Shown: one piece after another, positions 50,587 to 59,507 of the stretch | Layout of the letters: every line of letters starts with the position of its first letter | Position numbering within the stretch: the stretch's first letter is position 1 | DNA from: Rubrivivax gelatinosus | Lineage (GTDB): Bacteria; Pseudomonadota; Gammaproteobacteria; Burkholderiales; Burkholderiaceae_C | Direction of reading: 5' to 3' | DNA: 64,000 bases | NCBI RefSeq assembly: GCF_004340905.1 | Contig: NZ_SLXD01000013.1 | Coordinates: forward strand, 62,001-126,000 | Position numbers and translations under genes: made by a program | The notes under the pieces: generated by a model | Told to the model about the DNA's origin: nothing | The model's database searches: none | Seen by the model: the letters and a program-made list of their open reading frames with translations, nothing else

Positions 50587-52509
50587 ATGGACGTGATCGG
50601 CAACCTGAAGGCGCGCTATGAACGCCTCAGTGCAGAGGAGATCTCGCTCGAGGACTATCTCGCCGAGTGCAAGCGCAACCCGCTGGCCTACGCCACCGCG
50701 GCCGAGCGCATGCTGAGGGCCATCGGTGAGCCGACGAGCATCGACACGCGCAACGACCCGCGGCTGTCGCGGATCTTCGCCAACAAGATCATCAAGGTCT
50801 ACCCGGCCTTCGCCGAGTTCTACGGCATGGAAGACGCGATCGAGCAGGTCGTGTCCTACTTCCGGCACGCGGCGCAGGGGCTGGAGGAGAAGAAGCAGAT
50901 CCTGTATCTGCTCGGCCCCGTCGGCGGCGGCAAGAGCTCGATCGCCGAGCGCCTGAAGCAGCTGATGCAGGAGGTGCCGTTCTACGCGATCAAGGGTTCG
51001 CCGGTGAACGAGTCGCCGCTGGGCCTGTTCGACCCCGACGAGGACGGCCCGATCCTGGAGAGCGAGTACGGCATCCCGCGGCGCTACCTCAACCGCATCA
51101 TGAGCCCCTGGGCGGTGAAGCGGCTGGAGGAGTACGGCGGCGACATCCGGCGCTTCAAGGTCGTCAAGCGCTACCCGTCGATCCTGCGCCAGGTCGGCAT
51201 CAGCAAGACCGAGCCGGGCGACGAGAACAACCAGGACATCAGCTCGCTGGTCGGCAAGGTCGACATCCGCCGCCTGGAGAGCTACGCCCAGGACGACCCC
51301 GACGCCTACAGCTATTCCGGCGGCCTGTGCCTGGCCAACCAGGGCCTGCTCGAGTTCGTCGAGATGTTCAAGGCGCCGATCAAGGTGCTGCACCCGCTGC
51401 TGACGGCCACCCAGGAAGGCAACTTCAAGGGAACCGAAGGTTTCGGCGCGATCCCCTTCGACGGCGTCGTGCTCGCGCACAGCAACGAGAGCGAGTGGAA
51501 GGCCTTCCGCAACAACAAGAACAACGAGGCCTTCCTCGACCGCATCTACATCGTCAAGGTGCCGTACTGCCTGCGTGTCAGCGAGGAGGTGAAGATCTAC
51601 GAGAAGCTGCTGCGCAACTCCTCGCTGGCCCAGGCCACCTGCGCGCCGGGCACGCTGAAGATGATGAGCCAGTTCGCCGTCCTCACGCGCTTGAAGGAGC
51701 CGGAGAACAGCTCGCTGTTCAGCAAGATGCTGGTCTACGACGGCGAGAACCTGAAGGACACCGACCCGCGCGCCAAGAGCTACCAGGAGTACCGCGACTA
51801 CGCCGGCGTCGACGAAGGCATGACCGGCATCTCGACGCGCTTCGCGTACAAGATCCTGTCCAAGGTGTTCAACTTCGACAGCACCGAAGTCGCCGCCAAC
51901 CCGGTGCATTTGATGTACGTGCTGGAGCAGCAGATCGAGCGCGAGCAGTTCCCCGCCGAGCTGGAGCAGAAGTACATCGGCTTCATCAAGGAGATGCTGG
52001 CGCCGCGTTATGCCGAGTTCATCGGCAAGGAGATCCAGACCGCGTACCTGGAGAGTTATTCCGAGTACGGCCAGAACATCTTCGACCGCTACGTCACCTA
52101 CGCCGACTACTGGATCCAGGACCACGAGTACCGCGACACCGACACCGGCGAGGTCTTCGACCGCGCGGCGCTCAATGGCGAACTCGAGAAGATCGAGAAG
52201 CCGGCCGGCATCGCCAACCCGAAGGACTTCCGCAACGAGATCGTCAACTTCGTGCTGCGCGCGCGTGCCAACAACCAGGGCAAGAACCCGGTGTGGACGA
52301 GCTACGAGAAGCTGCGCACGGTGATCGAGAAGAAGATGTTCTCCAACACCGAGGAACTGCTGCCGGTCATCAGCTTCAACGCCAAGGCCAGCGCCGACGA
52401 GGCCAAGAAGCACGAGGACTTCGTCACCCGCATGGTCGACAAGGGCTACACGCCCAAGCAGGTGCGGCTGCTGTGCGAGTGGTACCTGCGCGTACGCAAG
52501 AGCTCCTGA
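50587..52509 (+). CDS. prkA: PrkA-family AAA+ serine kinase/protease
   Basis: A 640-residue protein of the PrkA/YeaG family, involved in stress and nitrogen-starvation responses. The AAA-type P-loop is GPVGGGKSS (110-118), the AAA core covers about 80-360, and a kinase-like helical C-terminal domain ends LLCEWYLRVRKSS. Kinase and Lon-like protease activities have been reported for homologues. CAGGAG precedes the ATG. First gene of the conserved prkA-yeaH-spoVR operon. Confidence 0.95.
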   Translation: MDVIGNLKARYERLSAEEISLEDYLAECKRNPLAYATAAERMLRAIGEPTSIDTRNDPRLSRIFANKIIKVYPAFAEFYGMEDAIEQVVSYFRHAAQGLEEKKQILYLLGPVGGGKSSIAERLKQLMQEVPFYAIKGSPVNESPLGLFDPDEDGPILESEYGIPRRYLNRIMSPWAVKRLEEYGGDIRRFKVVKRYPSILRQVGISKTEPGDENNQDISSLVGKVDIRRLESYAQDDPDAYSYSGGLCLANQGLLEFVEMFKAPIKVLHPLLTATQEGNFKGTEGFGAIPFDGVVLAHSNESEWKAFRNNKNNEAFLDRIYIVKVPYCLRVSEEVKIYEKLLRNSSLAQATCAPGTLKMMSQFAVLTRLKEPENSSLFSKMLVYDGENLKDTDPRAKSYQEYRDYAGVDEGMTGISTRFAYKILSKVFNFDSTEVAANPVHLMYVLEQQIEREQFPAELEQKYIGFIKEMLAPRYAEFIGKEIQTAYLESYSEYGQNIFDRYVTYADYWIQDHEYRDTDTGEVFDRAALNGELEKIEKPAGIANPKDFRNEIVNFVLRARANNQGKNPVWTSYEKLRTVIEKKMFSNTEELLPVISFNAKASADEAKKHEDFVTRMVDKGYTPKQVRLLCEWYLRVRKSS

Positions 52510-52538
52510 GATGACGCCGAGCGCCGCACGCAGCTTCC

Positions 52539-52628
52539 CCCTCTCCCGCGCGCGGGAGAGGGCAGGGGTGAGGGTGCAGGCGCATCACCAGCCCTCACCC
52601 CAACCCTCTCCCGCCCCGCGGGAGAGGG
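52539..52628. repeat. Palindromic extragenic element of three stems between prkA and yeaH
   Basis: A perfect 24-bp palindrome CCCTCTCCCGCG/CGCGGGAGAGGG (52539-52562) and a hairpin CCCTCTCCCG/CGGGAGAGGG (52604-52628) flank a third stem GGGGTGAGGG/CCCTCACCCC (52565-52574 with 52592-52601). The CCCTCTCCC-type unit is a dispersed intergenic repeat I recall from many beta- and gamma-proteobacteria. Its last arm overlaps the yeaH ribosome-binding site. Confidence 0.8.
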
Positions 52629-52637
52629 AGTAATGCC

Positions 52638-53924
52638 ATGCAGCAGATCATCGACAGGCGGCTCGCCGGCAAAAACAAGTCGATCGGCAACCGCGAGCGG
52701 TTCCTTCGCCGCCACAAGGACCAGATCCGCGAGGCGGTCAAACGTGCGATCGACGGCCGCGGCATCCGCGACATCGAGCGCGGCGAAGAGATCCACATCC
52801 CGAAGAAGGATCTCTCCGAGCCGGTCTTCGGCCACGGCCAGGGCGGGGTGCGCGAGATCGTGCATCCGGGCAACCAGGAGTACATCCGCGGCGACCGCAT
52901 CGAGCGCCCCAAGGGCGGTGGAGGCGGCGGCAGCGGCAGCGGCCAGGCCAGCGACCAGGGCGAAGGCGAGGACGACTTCGCCTTCGCGCTGAGCAAGGAA
53001 GAGTTCATGCAGGTCTTCTTCGAGGACCTGGCCCTGCCGCACCTGGTGCGCACCCAGCTCGCCGAGGTGCCCGAGTGGAAGACCCACCGCGCCGGCTTCA
53101 GCAACGACGGCACGCCGAACAACCTGCACGTGGTGCGCTCGATGCGCGGCGCGATCGGCCGCCGGATCGCCATCGGCGCCGGCTCGCGGCGCGAGCTGCG
53201 CGAGATGGAGGACCGCCTGGCGGTGCTGAAGGCCGCGCTCCAGCCCGGCGACGCCGTTGCCGAGCGCGAGATCGAGACGCTGGAAGAAGAGATCGCCCGG
53301 CTGCGCGCGCGTGTCGAGCGCATCCCCTACCTGGACCCGATCGACCTGCGTTTTCGCAACCGGGTGCGCGTGCCGGTGCCGACCAGCAAGGCGGTGATGT
53401 TCTGCCTGATGGACGTCTCGGGTTCGATGGACGAGGCGCGCAAGGAGCTGTCCAAGCGTTTCTTCATCCTGCTGTACCTGTTCCTGACGCGGCACTACGA
53501 ACGCATCGAGCTGGTCTTCATCCGCCACCACACGCAGGCGCAGGAAGTCGGCGAGCACGACTTCTTCCACGCCCGCGAGACCGGCGGCACCGTCGTGTCC
53601 AGCGCGCTGGTGCTGATGGAGGAGATCATCCGCGCGCGCTACAGCCCCAGCGAATGGAACATCTACGGTGCCCAGGCCAGCGACGGCGACAACTGGCACC
53701 ACGACAGCGGCCGCTGCCGCGAGCTGCTGGGCGACAAGCTGCTGCCGCTGGTGCGCTACTACGCCTACGTGCAGGTCGCCGAGGAAGAGCAGAACCTCTG
53801 GGAGGAGTACACCCAGCTGCAGGCCGCGCACCGCCACTTCGCGATGCGCAAGGCCACCAGCGCCGACCAGATCTACCCGGTCTTCCGTGACCTCTTCAAG
53901 AAGGAAGGGAAGCAGGCGGCATGA
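52638..53924 (+). CDS. yeaH: YeaH/YhbH-family (DUF444) protein
   Basis: A 428-residue protein of the operon that accompanies PrkA. The N-terminal RRLAGKNKSIGNRERFLRRH is the family hallmark. A Gly-rich linker (about 94-102) precedes the core, and a von Willebrand A-like domain (about 250-400) carries the MIDAS start DVSGS (Asp259, Ser261, Ser263). It probably binds a divalent metal and interacts with PrkA/SpoVR. The start has GGGAG 7 nt upstream, within the repeat hairpin. It overlaps spoVR by 4 nt. Confidence 0.93.
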   Translation: MQQIIDRRLAGKNKSIGNRERFLRRHKDQIREAVKRAIDGRGIRDIERGEEIHIPKKDLSEPVFGHGQGGVREIVHPGNQEYIRGDRIERPKGGGGGGSGSGQASDQGEGEDDFAFALSKEEFMQVFFEDLALPHLVRTQLAEVPEWKTHRAGFSNDGTPNNLHVVRSMRGAIGRRIAIGAGSRRELREMEDRLAVLKAALQPGDAVAEREIETLEEEIARLRARVERIPYLDPIDLRFRNRVRVPVPTSKAVMFCLMDVSGSMDEARKELSKRFFILLYLFLTRHYERIELVFIRHHTQAQEVGEHDFFHARETGGTVVSSALVLMEEIIRARYSPSEWNIYGAQASDGDNWHHDSGRCRELLGDKLLPLVRYYAYVQVAEEEQNLWEEYTQLQAAHRHFAMRKATSADQIYPVFRDLFKKEGKQAA

Positions 53925-55477
53925 AATACGGCACCGCGCGCACGCTGCTCACCGAGCCGATCCCGCCCGGCGAACGGCCTGGTGAACCTCTCCCCGGCCC
54001 GAGCGACTGGTCCTTCGAGCTGATCGACAAGTACCACGCGATCATCCGCGCGACCGCGGCGCGTTTCGGCCTGGACACCTACCCGAACCAGCTCGAGATC
54101 ATCACCGCCGAGCAGATGATGGACGCCTACGCGTCCGTCGGCATGCCGGTGAACTACCGCCACTGGAGCTACGGCAAGGAGTTCATCGCCACCGAGAAGA
54201 ACTACAAGCGCGGCCACATGGGCCTGGCCTACGAGATCGTCATCAACTCCAACCCCTGCATCAGCTATCTGATGGAGGAGAACACGATGGCGATGCAGGC
54301 GCTCGTCATCGCCCACGCCGCCTACGGCCACAACAGCTTCTTCAAGGGCAACTACCTGTTCCGGATGTGGACCGACGCGTCGTCGATCATCGACTACCTC
54401 GTCTACGCCAAGGACTACGTCGCCAAGTGCGAGGAAAAGCACGGCCTGGACGCCGTCGAGGCCTTCCTCGACAGCTGCCACGCGCTGTCCAACCACGGCG
54501 TCGACCGCTACCGCCGGCCGAGCCGAAAGTCGCTGGCGCAGGAGCTTGCCGAACGCCTGGACCGCGAGGCCTACGCGCAGCAGCAGGTCAACGACCTGTG
54601 GCGCACGCTGCCGCGGCGCGCCGAGAAGGACTCGCCGGCCGCCGAGAGCAAACGTTTCCCCGAGGAGCCGCAGGAGAACCTGCTGTACTTCATCGAGAAG
54701 AACGCGCCGCTGCTCGAGCCCTGGCAGCGCGAGATCGTGCGCATCGTGCGCAAGATCGCCCAGTACTTCTACCCGCAGCGCCAGACCCAGGTGATGAACG
54801 AAGGCTGGGCCACGTTCTGGCACTACAAGCTGCTGAACACGATGTACGACGACGGCTACCTGACCGACGGCGTGATGATCGAGTGGCTGAAGTCGCACAC
54901 CAACGTCGTCTACCAGCCGCCGGTGGGGCACCGCGCCTACAGCGGCATCAATCCGTATGCGCTCGGCTTCGCGATGTACAACGACATCCAGCGCATCTGC
55001 GAGAAGCCCACCGACGAGGACCGCCAGTGGTTCCCGGAGATCGCCGGCACGCCCTGGCTGCCGGCGCTGGACCAGGCGATGCGCAACTTCAAGGACGAGA
55101 GCTTCGTCGGCCAGTACCTGAGCCCGAAGCTGATGCGCGACCTGCGCCTGTTCACCATCCTCGACGACGAGAAGCAGACCGAGCTGGAGATCAGCGCGAT
55201 CCACGACGAAGCCGGTTACCGGCGCGTGCGCGAGTCGCTGTCGCACCAGTACGACCTGGGCACGCGCGAGCCCAACATCCAGGTCTGGAACGTCAACCTG
55301 CGCGGGGACCGTTCGCTGGCGCTGCGCCACTTCCAGCACAACGACCGGCCGCTGCACGACAGCGCCGCCGAGGTGCTGAAACACATCGCGCGGCTCTGGG
55401 GCTTTGCGGTTCACCTGGAGAGCGTGGACGGCCGTGGCGAGGTCAAGAAACGCTGGAGCGTGCCGGCCCCCGCGTGA
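53921..55477 (+). CDS. spoVR: SpoVR/YcgB-family protein
   Basis: A 518-residue cytoplasmic protein of the SpoVR family, needed for spore cortex formation in Bacillus and part of a stress operon in Gram-negatives. Conserved blocks are YPNQLEIITAEQMMDAY, NYRHWSYGKEF, GLAYEIVINSNPCISYLMEEN, and HAAYGHNSFFKGNYLF. The biochemical function is unknown. ATGA overlap with yeaH makes this the third gene of the prkA operon. Confidence 0.95.
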   Translation: MKYGTARTLLTEPIPPGERPGEPLPGPSDWSFELIDKYHAIIRATAARFGLDTYPNQLEIITAEQMMDAYASVGMPVNYRHWSYGKEFIATEKNYKRGHMGLAYEIVINSNPCISYLMEENTMAMQALVIAHAAYGHNSFFKGNYLFRMWTDASSIIDYLVYAKDYVAKCEEKHGLDAVEAFLDSCHALSNHGVDRYRRPSRKSLAQELAERLDREAYAQQQVNDLWRTLPRRAEKDSPAAESKRFPEEPQENLLYFIEKNAPLLEPWQREIVRIVRKIAQYFYPQRQTQVMNEGWATFWHYKLLNTMYDDGYLTDGVMIEWLKSHTNVVYQPPVGHRAYSGINPYALGFAMYNDIQRICEKPTDEDRQWFPEIAGTPWLPALDQAMRNFKDESFVGQYLSPKLMRDLRLFTILDDEKQTELEISAIHDEAGYRRVRESLSHQYDLGTREPNIQVWNVNLRGDRSLALRHFQHNDRPLHDSAAEVLKHIARLWGFAVHLESVDGRGEVKKRWSVPAPA

Positions 55478-55584
55478 ACCCGGTGTCGGAGAGCTTGACA
55501 GCGTTGTGGCCTGCCTCCGCCGGCCAGCCCGGCACGATGCGCTAAACGCTTGTCAGATCTGAGTATTTGAGACTTCCTCGACTG

Positions 55585-55600
55585 CGGCGCGGTTTCTGCT
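55585..55600 (+). promoter_or_regulatory. Candidate sigma-54 promoter of second PEP-CTERM gene
   Basis: CGGCGCG-GTTT-CTGCT keeps the GG (-24) and GC (-12) at correct spacing but has three departures from consensus. It lies 65 bp upstream of the ATG, close to the 70 bp seen for the stronger site at the other PEP-CTERM gene, which also reads GGCGCGG. Confidence 0.45.
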
Positions 55601-55649
55601 AAAGGCGCGCCGGTGCCACATGGAGGCCCGCCACAGCAAGGGAGTCGAT

Positions 55650-56396
55650 ATGAACCTGATCACGCGTGTCGCCGCCGGGGCGATCCTCGCCCTGTCCGCC
55701 GCAGCCTCGCAGGCCGCGGTCGTCTTGTCCACGCCGAGTCTGACCGGCGAGCTCAGCGTCAGCGGTTTTGCCGACGGCACGCCGACGACCTTCAGTGCCG
55801 ACCTGCGCGACCTCTCCGGTGCGCTGACCCTGAACCGCGTGCCCGACGGCGAGTACACCGTCAGCGTCCAGGGCGGCGCGGCCTTCACCGGCTTCCCGGG
55901 CGGCGGCATCGGGGCCTCGGTCTCGAGCCCGATGCCGATCTTCTCCGGACTGCTGACGGCTTCCGGCCTGACGTTGCCGAGCTACTCCTTCAACTTCAGC
56001 GCCGGCAACGCGGGCGTGCACGACACCGCGCTGGGCACTTTCGGTTTCTCCATCAGCTATGACGGCGAAACCAGCCAGGACCTCATGCTGCTGCTGGCCA
56101 GCCTGTTCGGACTGCCGTTTGTCGATCCCCAAGGCGCCGGCACGCTGGACGTCAGCGGCACGCTGTTCAGCGACGGTGCGATCGTCAACTTCAGCGAGTC
56201 CGACCTCGACTGGACCGGTTTCGGTGCTCTGCTGGCCGCCGGGGACGCCCTGTATGGCGGCGGCAACGGTGTCATCGACGGCGGCTTCGAGCTGCGTGAC
56301 GTGACCGTCTCGGCGGTGCCCGAGCCGGCGACGCTGGCGCTCGCCGGCCTGGCACTGCTCGGTGCCGGTGCCGCACGCCGTCGGCGTCTCTCCTGA
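55650..56396 (+). CDS. PEP-CTERM exosortase-substrate protein
   Basis: A 248-residue exported protein: signal peptide (1-22, ending ASQAA), a beta-rich body with repeated Leu/Ser/Gly strands (LTGELSVSGFADG, TLDVSGTLFSDG), and a PEP-CTERM tag (223-248) of VPEPATLALAGLALLGAG followed by RRRR. It is anchored or secreted by exosortase, like the protein at 32.6-33.5 kb. GGAG lies 5 nt before the ATG. The gene stands alone between the prkA operon and a strong terminator. Confidence 0.92.
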   Translation: MNLITRVAAGAILALSAAASQAAVVLSTPSLTGELSVSGFADGTPTTFSADLRDLSGALTLNRVPDGEYTVSVQGGAAFTGFPGGGIGASVSSPMPIFSGLLTASGLTLPSYSFNFSAGNAGVHDTALGTFGFSISYDGETSQDLMLLLASLFGLPFVDPQGAGTLDVSGTLFSDGAIVNFSESDLDWTGFGALLAAGDALYGGGNGVIDGGFELRDVTVSAVPEPATLALAGLALLGAGAARRRRLS

Positions 56397-56415
56397 GCGG
56401 CGACCCTGGTCGCGA

Positions 56416-56436
56416 AAGGGCCCCGCGGGGGCCCTT
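56416..56436. terminator. Bidirectional hairpin between convergent genes
   Basis: AAGGGCCCC (56416-56424), a 3-nt loop and GGGGCCCTT (56428-56436) form a perfect 9-bp stem, 20 bp after the PEP-CTERM stop and 20 bp before the convergent oxidase stop. The adjacent T content is low. Confidence 0.65.
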
Positions 56437-56456
56437 CGTCGCTTCCGGCTCCCGCT

Positions 56457-57875
56457 TCAGCGCCGGAAGATCTTGCCCGGGTTGAGGATGTCCAGCGGAT
56501 CGAGTGCCTGTTTCAGCGCGCGCATCAGCGCGATGCCGCCGGCGCCGGCTTCCTCTTCCAGGAAACCCATCTTGTGCAGCCCGACGCCGTGCTCGCCGCT
56601 GCAGGTGCCTTCCATCGCGATCGCGCGGCGCACCATGCGTTCGCTCATCGCCTCGGCCGTCGCACGCTGGGCGGCGTCGCCTTCGCGCACCAGGTAGGCC
56701 AGGTGGAAGTTGCCGTCCCCGACGTGGCCGACGATGTAGTAGGGCAGGCCGCTGGCCTCGGCGTCGGCCACCGAGGCTTCGACGATCTCGGCCAGGCGAG
56801 AGATCGGCACGCAGGTGTCGGTGGTCACCGAGCGTGTGCCGGGGTGCTGCTGCAGGCCGGCAAAGTAGGCCCGGTGGCGTGCGGCCCAGAGCCGGCTGCG
56901 TTCCTCGGGCGTGTCGGCCCACTCGAAGCCCTCGCCCCCCAGCTCGTCGGCGATGGCCTGTACCGTCTCGGCCTGCTCCTTCACGCCGGCAGGGCTGCCG
57001 TGGAACTCCATCAGCAGCATCGGCGCCTCGCGCAGCGCGAGCCCCGACTGGCGGTTGACCGCGCGCACGGCGTTGACGTCCAGCAGCTCGCAGCGTGCGA
57101 TCGGCACGCCGAGCTGGATGGTCTGGATCGTCGTGCGTACCGCCGACGCGACGTCGGGGAAGTGGCAGACCGCGGCGCTCACCGCCTCCGGCAGTGGCAC
57201 CAGTTTCACCGTCAGCTCGGTCATCACGCCCAGCGTGCCTTCGCTGCCGACAAAGAGCCGCGTCAGGTCGTAGCCGGCGGCCGACTTGCGCGCGCGTGTG
57301 CCGGTGCGCACGAGCTCGCCGCGGCCGGTGACGACGGTCAGCGCCAGCACGTTCTCGCGCATCGTGCCGTAGCGCACGGCGTTCGTGCCGCTGGCGCGGG
57401 TTGCGGCCATGCCGCCGATCGACGCGTTGGCGCCCGGATCGACCGGGAAGAACAGGCCCAGCGAACGAAGCTCGGCGTTGAGCTGCTCGCGCGTGACGCC
57501 CGCCTCGACGGTGGCCGTCAGGTCGTCGGCGTCGATGCGCAGCACGCGTGCCAGACGCGACAGGTCGATGCTGACGCCGCCCTGCACCGCGAGCAGATGC
57601 CCTTCGAGCGAGGAGCCGGCGCCGTACGGAATGATGGGCACACGATGTTCGCCGGCCAGGCGCACGACCGCGGCGACCTCGTCGGTGCTTTCGCAGAACA
57701 CGACCGCGTCGGGCGGCGTGACGGGGAAGGGCGACTCGTCGCGGCCGTGCTGCAGGCGCACCGCCTCGGCGGTGCTGCAGCGCTCGCCGAAGGACGAGCG
57801 CAGCGCGGCCAGCAGGGCCTCGGGCAGCGGGCGGCGCGGCGCCTCGGTCGCGGCATCGTGGGGAACAGCGCTCAC
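56457..57875 (-). CDS. FAD-linked oxidase, D-lactate dehydrogenase/GlcD type
   Basis: A 472-residue flavoenzyme. The PCMH-type FAD domain (about 35-215) contains VPIIPYGAGSSLEGHL and the region GANASIGGMAATRASGTNAVRYGTM; the C-terminal catalytic domain ends GEHGVGLHKMGFL and LDPLDILNPGK. This is the layout of mitochondrial-type D-lactate dehydrogenase (LDHD); glycolate or D-2-hydroxyglutarate oxidation is possible. GTG 57875 is chosen because AGGAG lies 6 nt before it; a TTG two codons upstream touches that site. Confidence 0.92.
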   Translation of the reverse strand: MSAVPHDAATEAPRRPLPEALLAALRSSFGERCSTAEAVRLQHGRDESPFPVTPPDAVVFCESTDEVAAVVRLAGEHRVPIIPYGAGSSLEGHLLAVQGGVSIDLSRLARVLRIDADDLTATVEAGVTREQLNAELRSLGLFFPVDPGANASIGGMAATRASGTNAVRYGTMRENVLALTVVTGRGELVRTGTRARKSAAGYDLTRLFVGSEGTLGVMTELTVKLVPLPEAVSAAVCHFPDVASAVRTTIQTIQLGVPIARCELLDVNAVRAVNRQSGLALREAPMLLMEFHGSPAGVKEQAETVQAIADELGGEGFEWADTPEERSRLWAARHRAYFAGLQQHPGTRSVTTDTCVPISRLAEIVEASVADAEASGLPYYIVGHVGDGNFHLAYLVREGDAAQRATAEAMSERMVRRAIAMEGTCSGEHGVGLHKMGFLEEEAGAGGIALMRALKQALDPLDILNPGKIFRR

Positions 57876-57955
57876 GGCCAACTCCTCGCACGCGGCCTGG
57901 GCCGCAGCGTCAATACCCTGGGACGGGCATTCTAGGAGCCGTCTTGGGCGCGGGT

Positions 57956-58240
57956 TCAGGCGCCCGCGGTCGTGCCCAGCGGCGCCACCGGGAAGCCGGT
58001 GCGGTACTCCTCGAAGCTCAGGTAGCCGTCGCGGTTCTCGTCGTACTGCTCGAACTTCGGCCCGACGGTGGGCAAGCGGGCGGCCTCGGCACGCGAGAGG
58101 CGGCCGTCGCGGTCGGTGTCGGCACGGTCGAAGGCGGCGCGCACCGGGTCGACCGGGGCGTCGGGCGTCACCTGCGCCACCAGCGCAGGTGAGGCCAGCA
58201 ACGCGGCAAGCGCAGATACGAGGCGGATCGGGCGGTTCAC
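57956..58240 (-). CDS. Exported EF-hand calcium-binding protein
   Basis: A 94-residue protein with a signal peptide (1-23, ending ALVAQ) and two EF-hand loops, DTDRDGRLSRAE and DENRDGYLSFEE, both with the Asp/Asn/Asp/Gly/Glu pattern expected to bind Ca2+. It is probably periplasmic; the partner is unknown. The GTG start has AGGAG 5 nt upstream. It lies 48 bp downstream of aroG on the same strand, separated by an imperfect hairpin (58263-58282) without a T-run. Confidence 0.88.
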   Translation of the reverse strand: MNRPIRLVSALAALLASPALVAQVTPDAPVDPVRAAFDRADTDRDGRLSRAEAARLPTVGPKFEQYDENRDGYLSFEEYRTGFPVAPLGTTAGA

Positions 58241-58288
58241 GGCGTCTCCTGGGCGGGAGGGCGCGCCCGGCAAACCGGACGCCCGCCG

Positions 58289-59425
58289 TCAGGCCGCCTG
58301 CCGGCGCAGCGCGCGCCGCGAGCGCACGGCGGCCGCCAGGCCGTCGAGCACGCCGACCGAGTCGTCCCAGCCGATGCAGGCGTCGGTGATGCTGACGCCG
58401 TACTCCAGCGCCGCAGCGCGGTCCTTGCCGGCGCTGAACTTCTGCGCGCCGGGCTTCAGGTGGCTTTCGACCATCACGCCGAAGATGCAGCGGTTGCCGG
58501 CGGCGATCTGGCCGCCGACGTCACGCATGACGTCGATCTGGCGCTGGTGCTGCTTGCTGCTGTTGGCGTGGCTGGCGTCGATCATCAGCCGGCACGGCAG
58601 CTTGGTGGCCTCGATCTCGGCGCAGGCCGCGGCGACGCTGGCGGCGTCGTAGTTCGGCGTCTTGCCGCCGCGCAGGATGACGTGGCAGTCCTTGTTGCCG
58701 CGCGTCTCGACGATCGCCACCTGGCCGTTCTTGTGCACCGACAGGAAGTGGTGCGGGCGCGCGGCGGCCTGGATCGCGTCGGTCGCGATCTTGATGTTGC
58801 CGTCGGTGCCGTTCTTGAAGCCCACCGGCGCCGACAGTCCCGAGGCCAGCTCGCGGTGCACCTGGCTCTCCGTCGTGCGTGCGCCGATCGCGCCCCAGGC
58901 GATCAGGTCGCCGATGTACTGCGGCGAAATGACGTCGAGGAACTCGCTGGCCGCCGGCACGCCTTCACGGTTGATGTCGACGAGCAGCTGGCGCGCGATG
59001 CGCAGGCCTTCGTCGATGCGGTAGCTCTGGTCGAGGTAGGGGTCGTTGATCAGGCCCTTCCAGCCGACCGTGGTGCGCGGCTTCTCGAAATACACGCGCA
59101 TCACGATCTCGAGGTCGGCGGCGTGGCGCTCGCGTTCGGCGTGCAGGCGGCGGGCGTACTCCACGGCCGCGGCCGGGTCGTGGATCGAGCAGGGGCCGAT
59201 GATGACCAGCAAGCGGTCGTCCTCGCCGTGCATGATCTGGCGGATCTTCTGCCGCGTGCCCGACACCAGCGTCTCGACCGGCGTGCCGGCGATGGGGAAG
59301 AAGCGGATCAGGTGGTCCGGCGGCGGCAGCGGCGTGACGTCGCGGATGCGCTGGTCGTCGGTCTGGCTGGTCTTCTCGCTCAGCGCGTAGCGGCTCTCGG
59401 TCGCTGCGGCGGATTTCGGGCTCAT
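58289..59425 (-). CDS. aroG: 3-deoxy-7-phosphoheptulonate (DAHP) synthase, AroG class I-alpha
   Basis: A 378-residue enzyme condensing phosphoenolpyruvate and erythrose-4-phosphate, the first step of aromatic amino-acid synthesis. The PEP/metal site motifs IIGPCSIHD, MRVYFEKPRTTVGWKGL and LMIDASHANSSKQH identify the class I-alpha family. The N-terminal extension (about 1-45), which carries the feedback-inhibition region in relatives, is present. AGGAAG precedes ATG 59425. An attenuator with a Phe/Tyr/Trp leader peptide lies directly upstream, implying control by aromatic tRNA charging in addition to any allosteric inhibition. Confidence 0.95.
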   Translation of the reverse strand: MSPKSAAATESRYALSEKTSQTDDQRIRDVTPLPPPDHLIRFFPIAGTPVETLVSGTRQKIRQIMHGEDDRLLVIIGPCSIHDPAAAVEYARRLHAERERHAADLEIVMRVYFEKPRTTVGWKGLINDPYLDQSYRIDEGLRIARQLLVDINREGVPAASEFLDVISPQYIGDLIAWGAIGARTTESQVHRELASGLSAPVGFKNGTDGNIKIATDAIQAAARPHHFLSVHKNGQVAIVETRGNKDCHVILRGGKTPNYDAASVAAACAEIEATKLPCRLMIDASHANSSKQHQRQIDVMRDVGGQIAAGNRCIFGVMVESHLKPGAQKFSAGKDRAAALEYGVSITDACIGWDDSVGVLDGLAAAVRSRRALRRQAA

Positions 59426-59455
59426 GACGGGGCTTCCTGTGGTCGGGGACGGGCG

Positions 59456-59487
59456 AAAAAAAACCGCCGGAGGTTCCGGCGGTTTTT
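59456..59487 (-). terminator. Attenuator terminator upstream of aroG
   Basis: Read leftward, AAAAACCGCCGG, loop AACCT and CCGGCGGTTTTT form a 12-bp stem running into eight T residues, 31 bp before the aroG start. Its 5' arm can instead pair with 59528-59535 in the leader ORF (TCCGGCGG with CCGCCGGA), so it is conditional. It would also stop readthrough from ilvA. Confidence 0.9.
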
Positions 59488-59507
59488 CTGGGTTCGGGTG
59501 CGTTCGT

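Noticed and set aside
52908..52945. Run of Gly codons in yeaH as a possible low-complexity repeat or slippage site
   Set aside because: Falls at the known variable linker of the family and the frame continues correctly on both sides.
56457..57875. Assignment of the FAD oxidase as glycolate oxidase subunit GlcD
   Set aside because: No glcE or glcF follows, and a single-subunit D-lactate dehydrogenase layout fits better; left as a type-level call.
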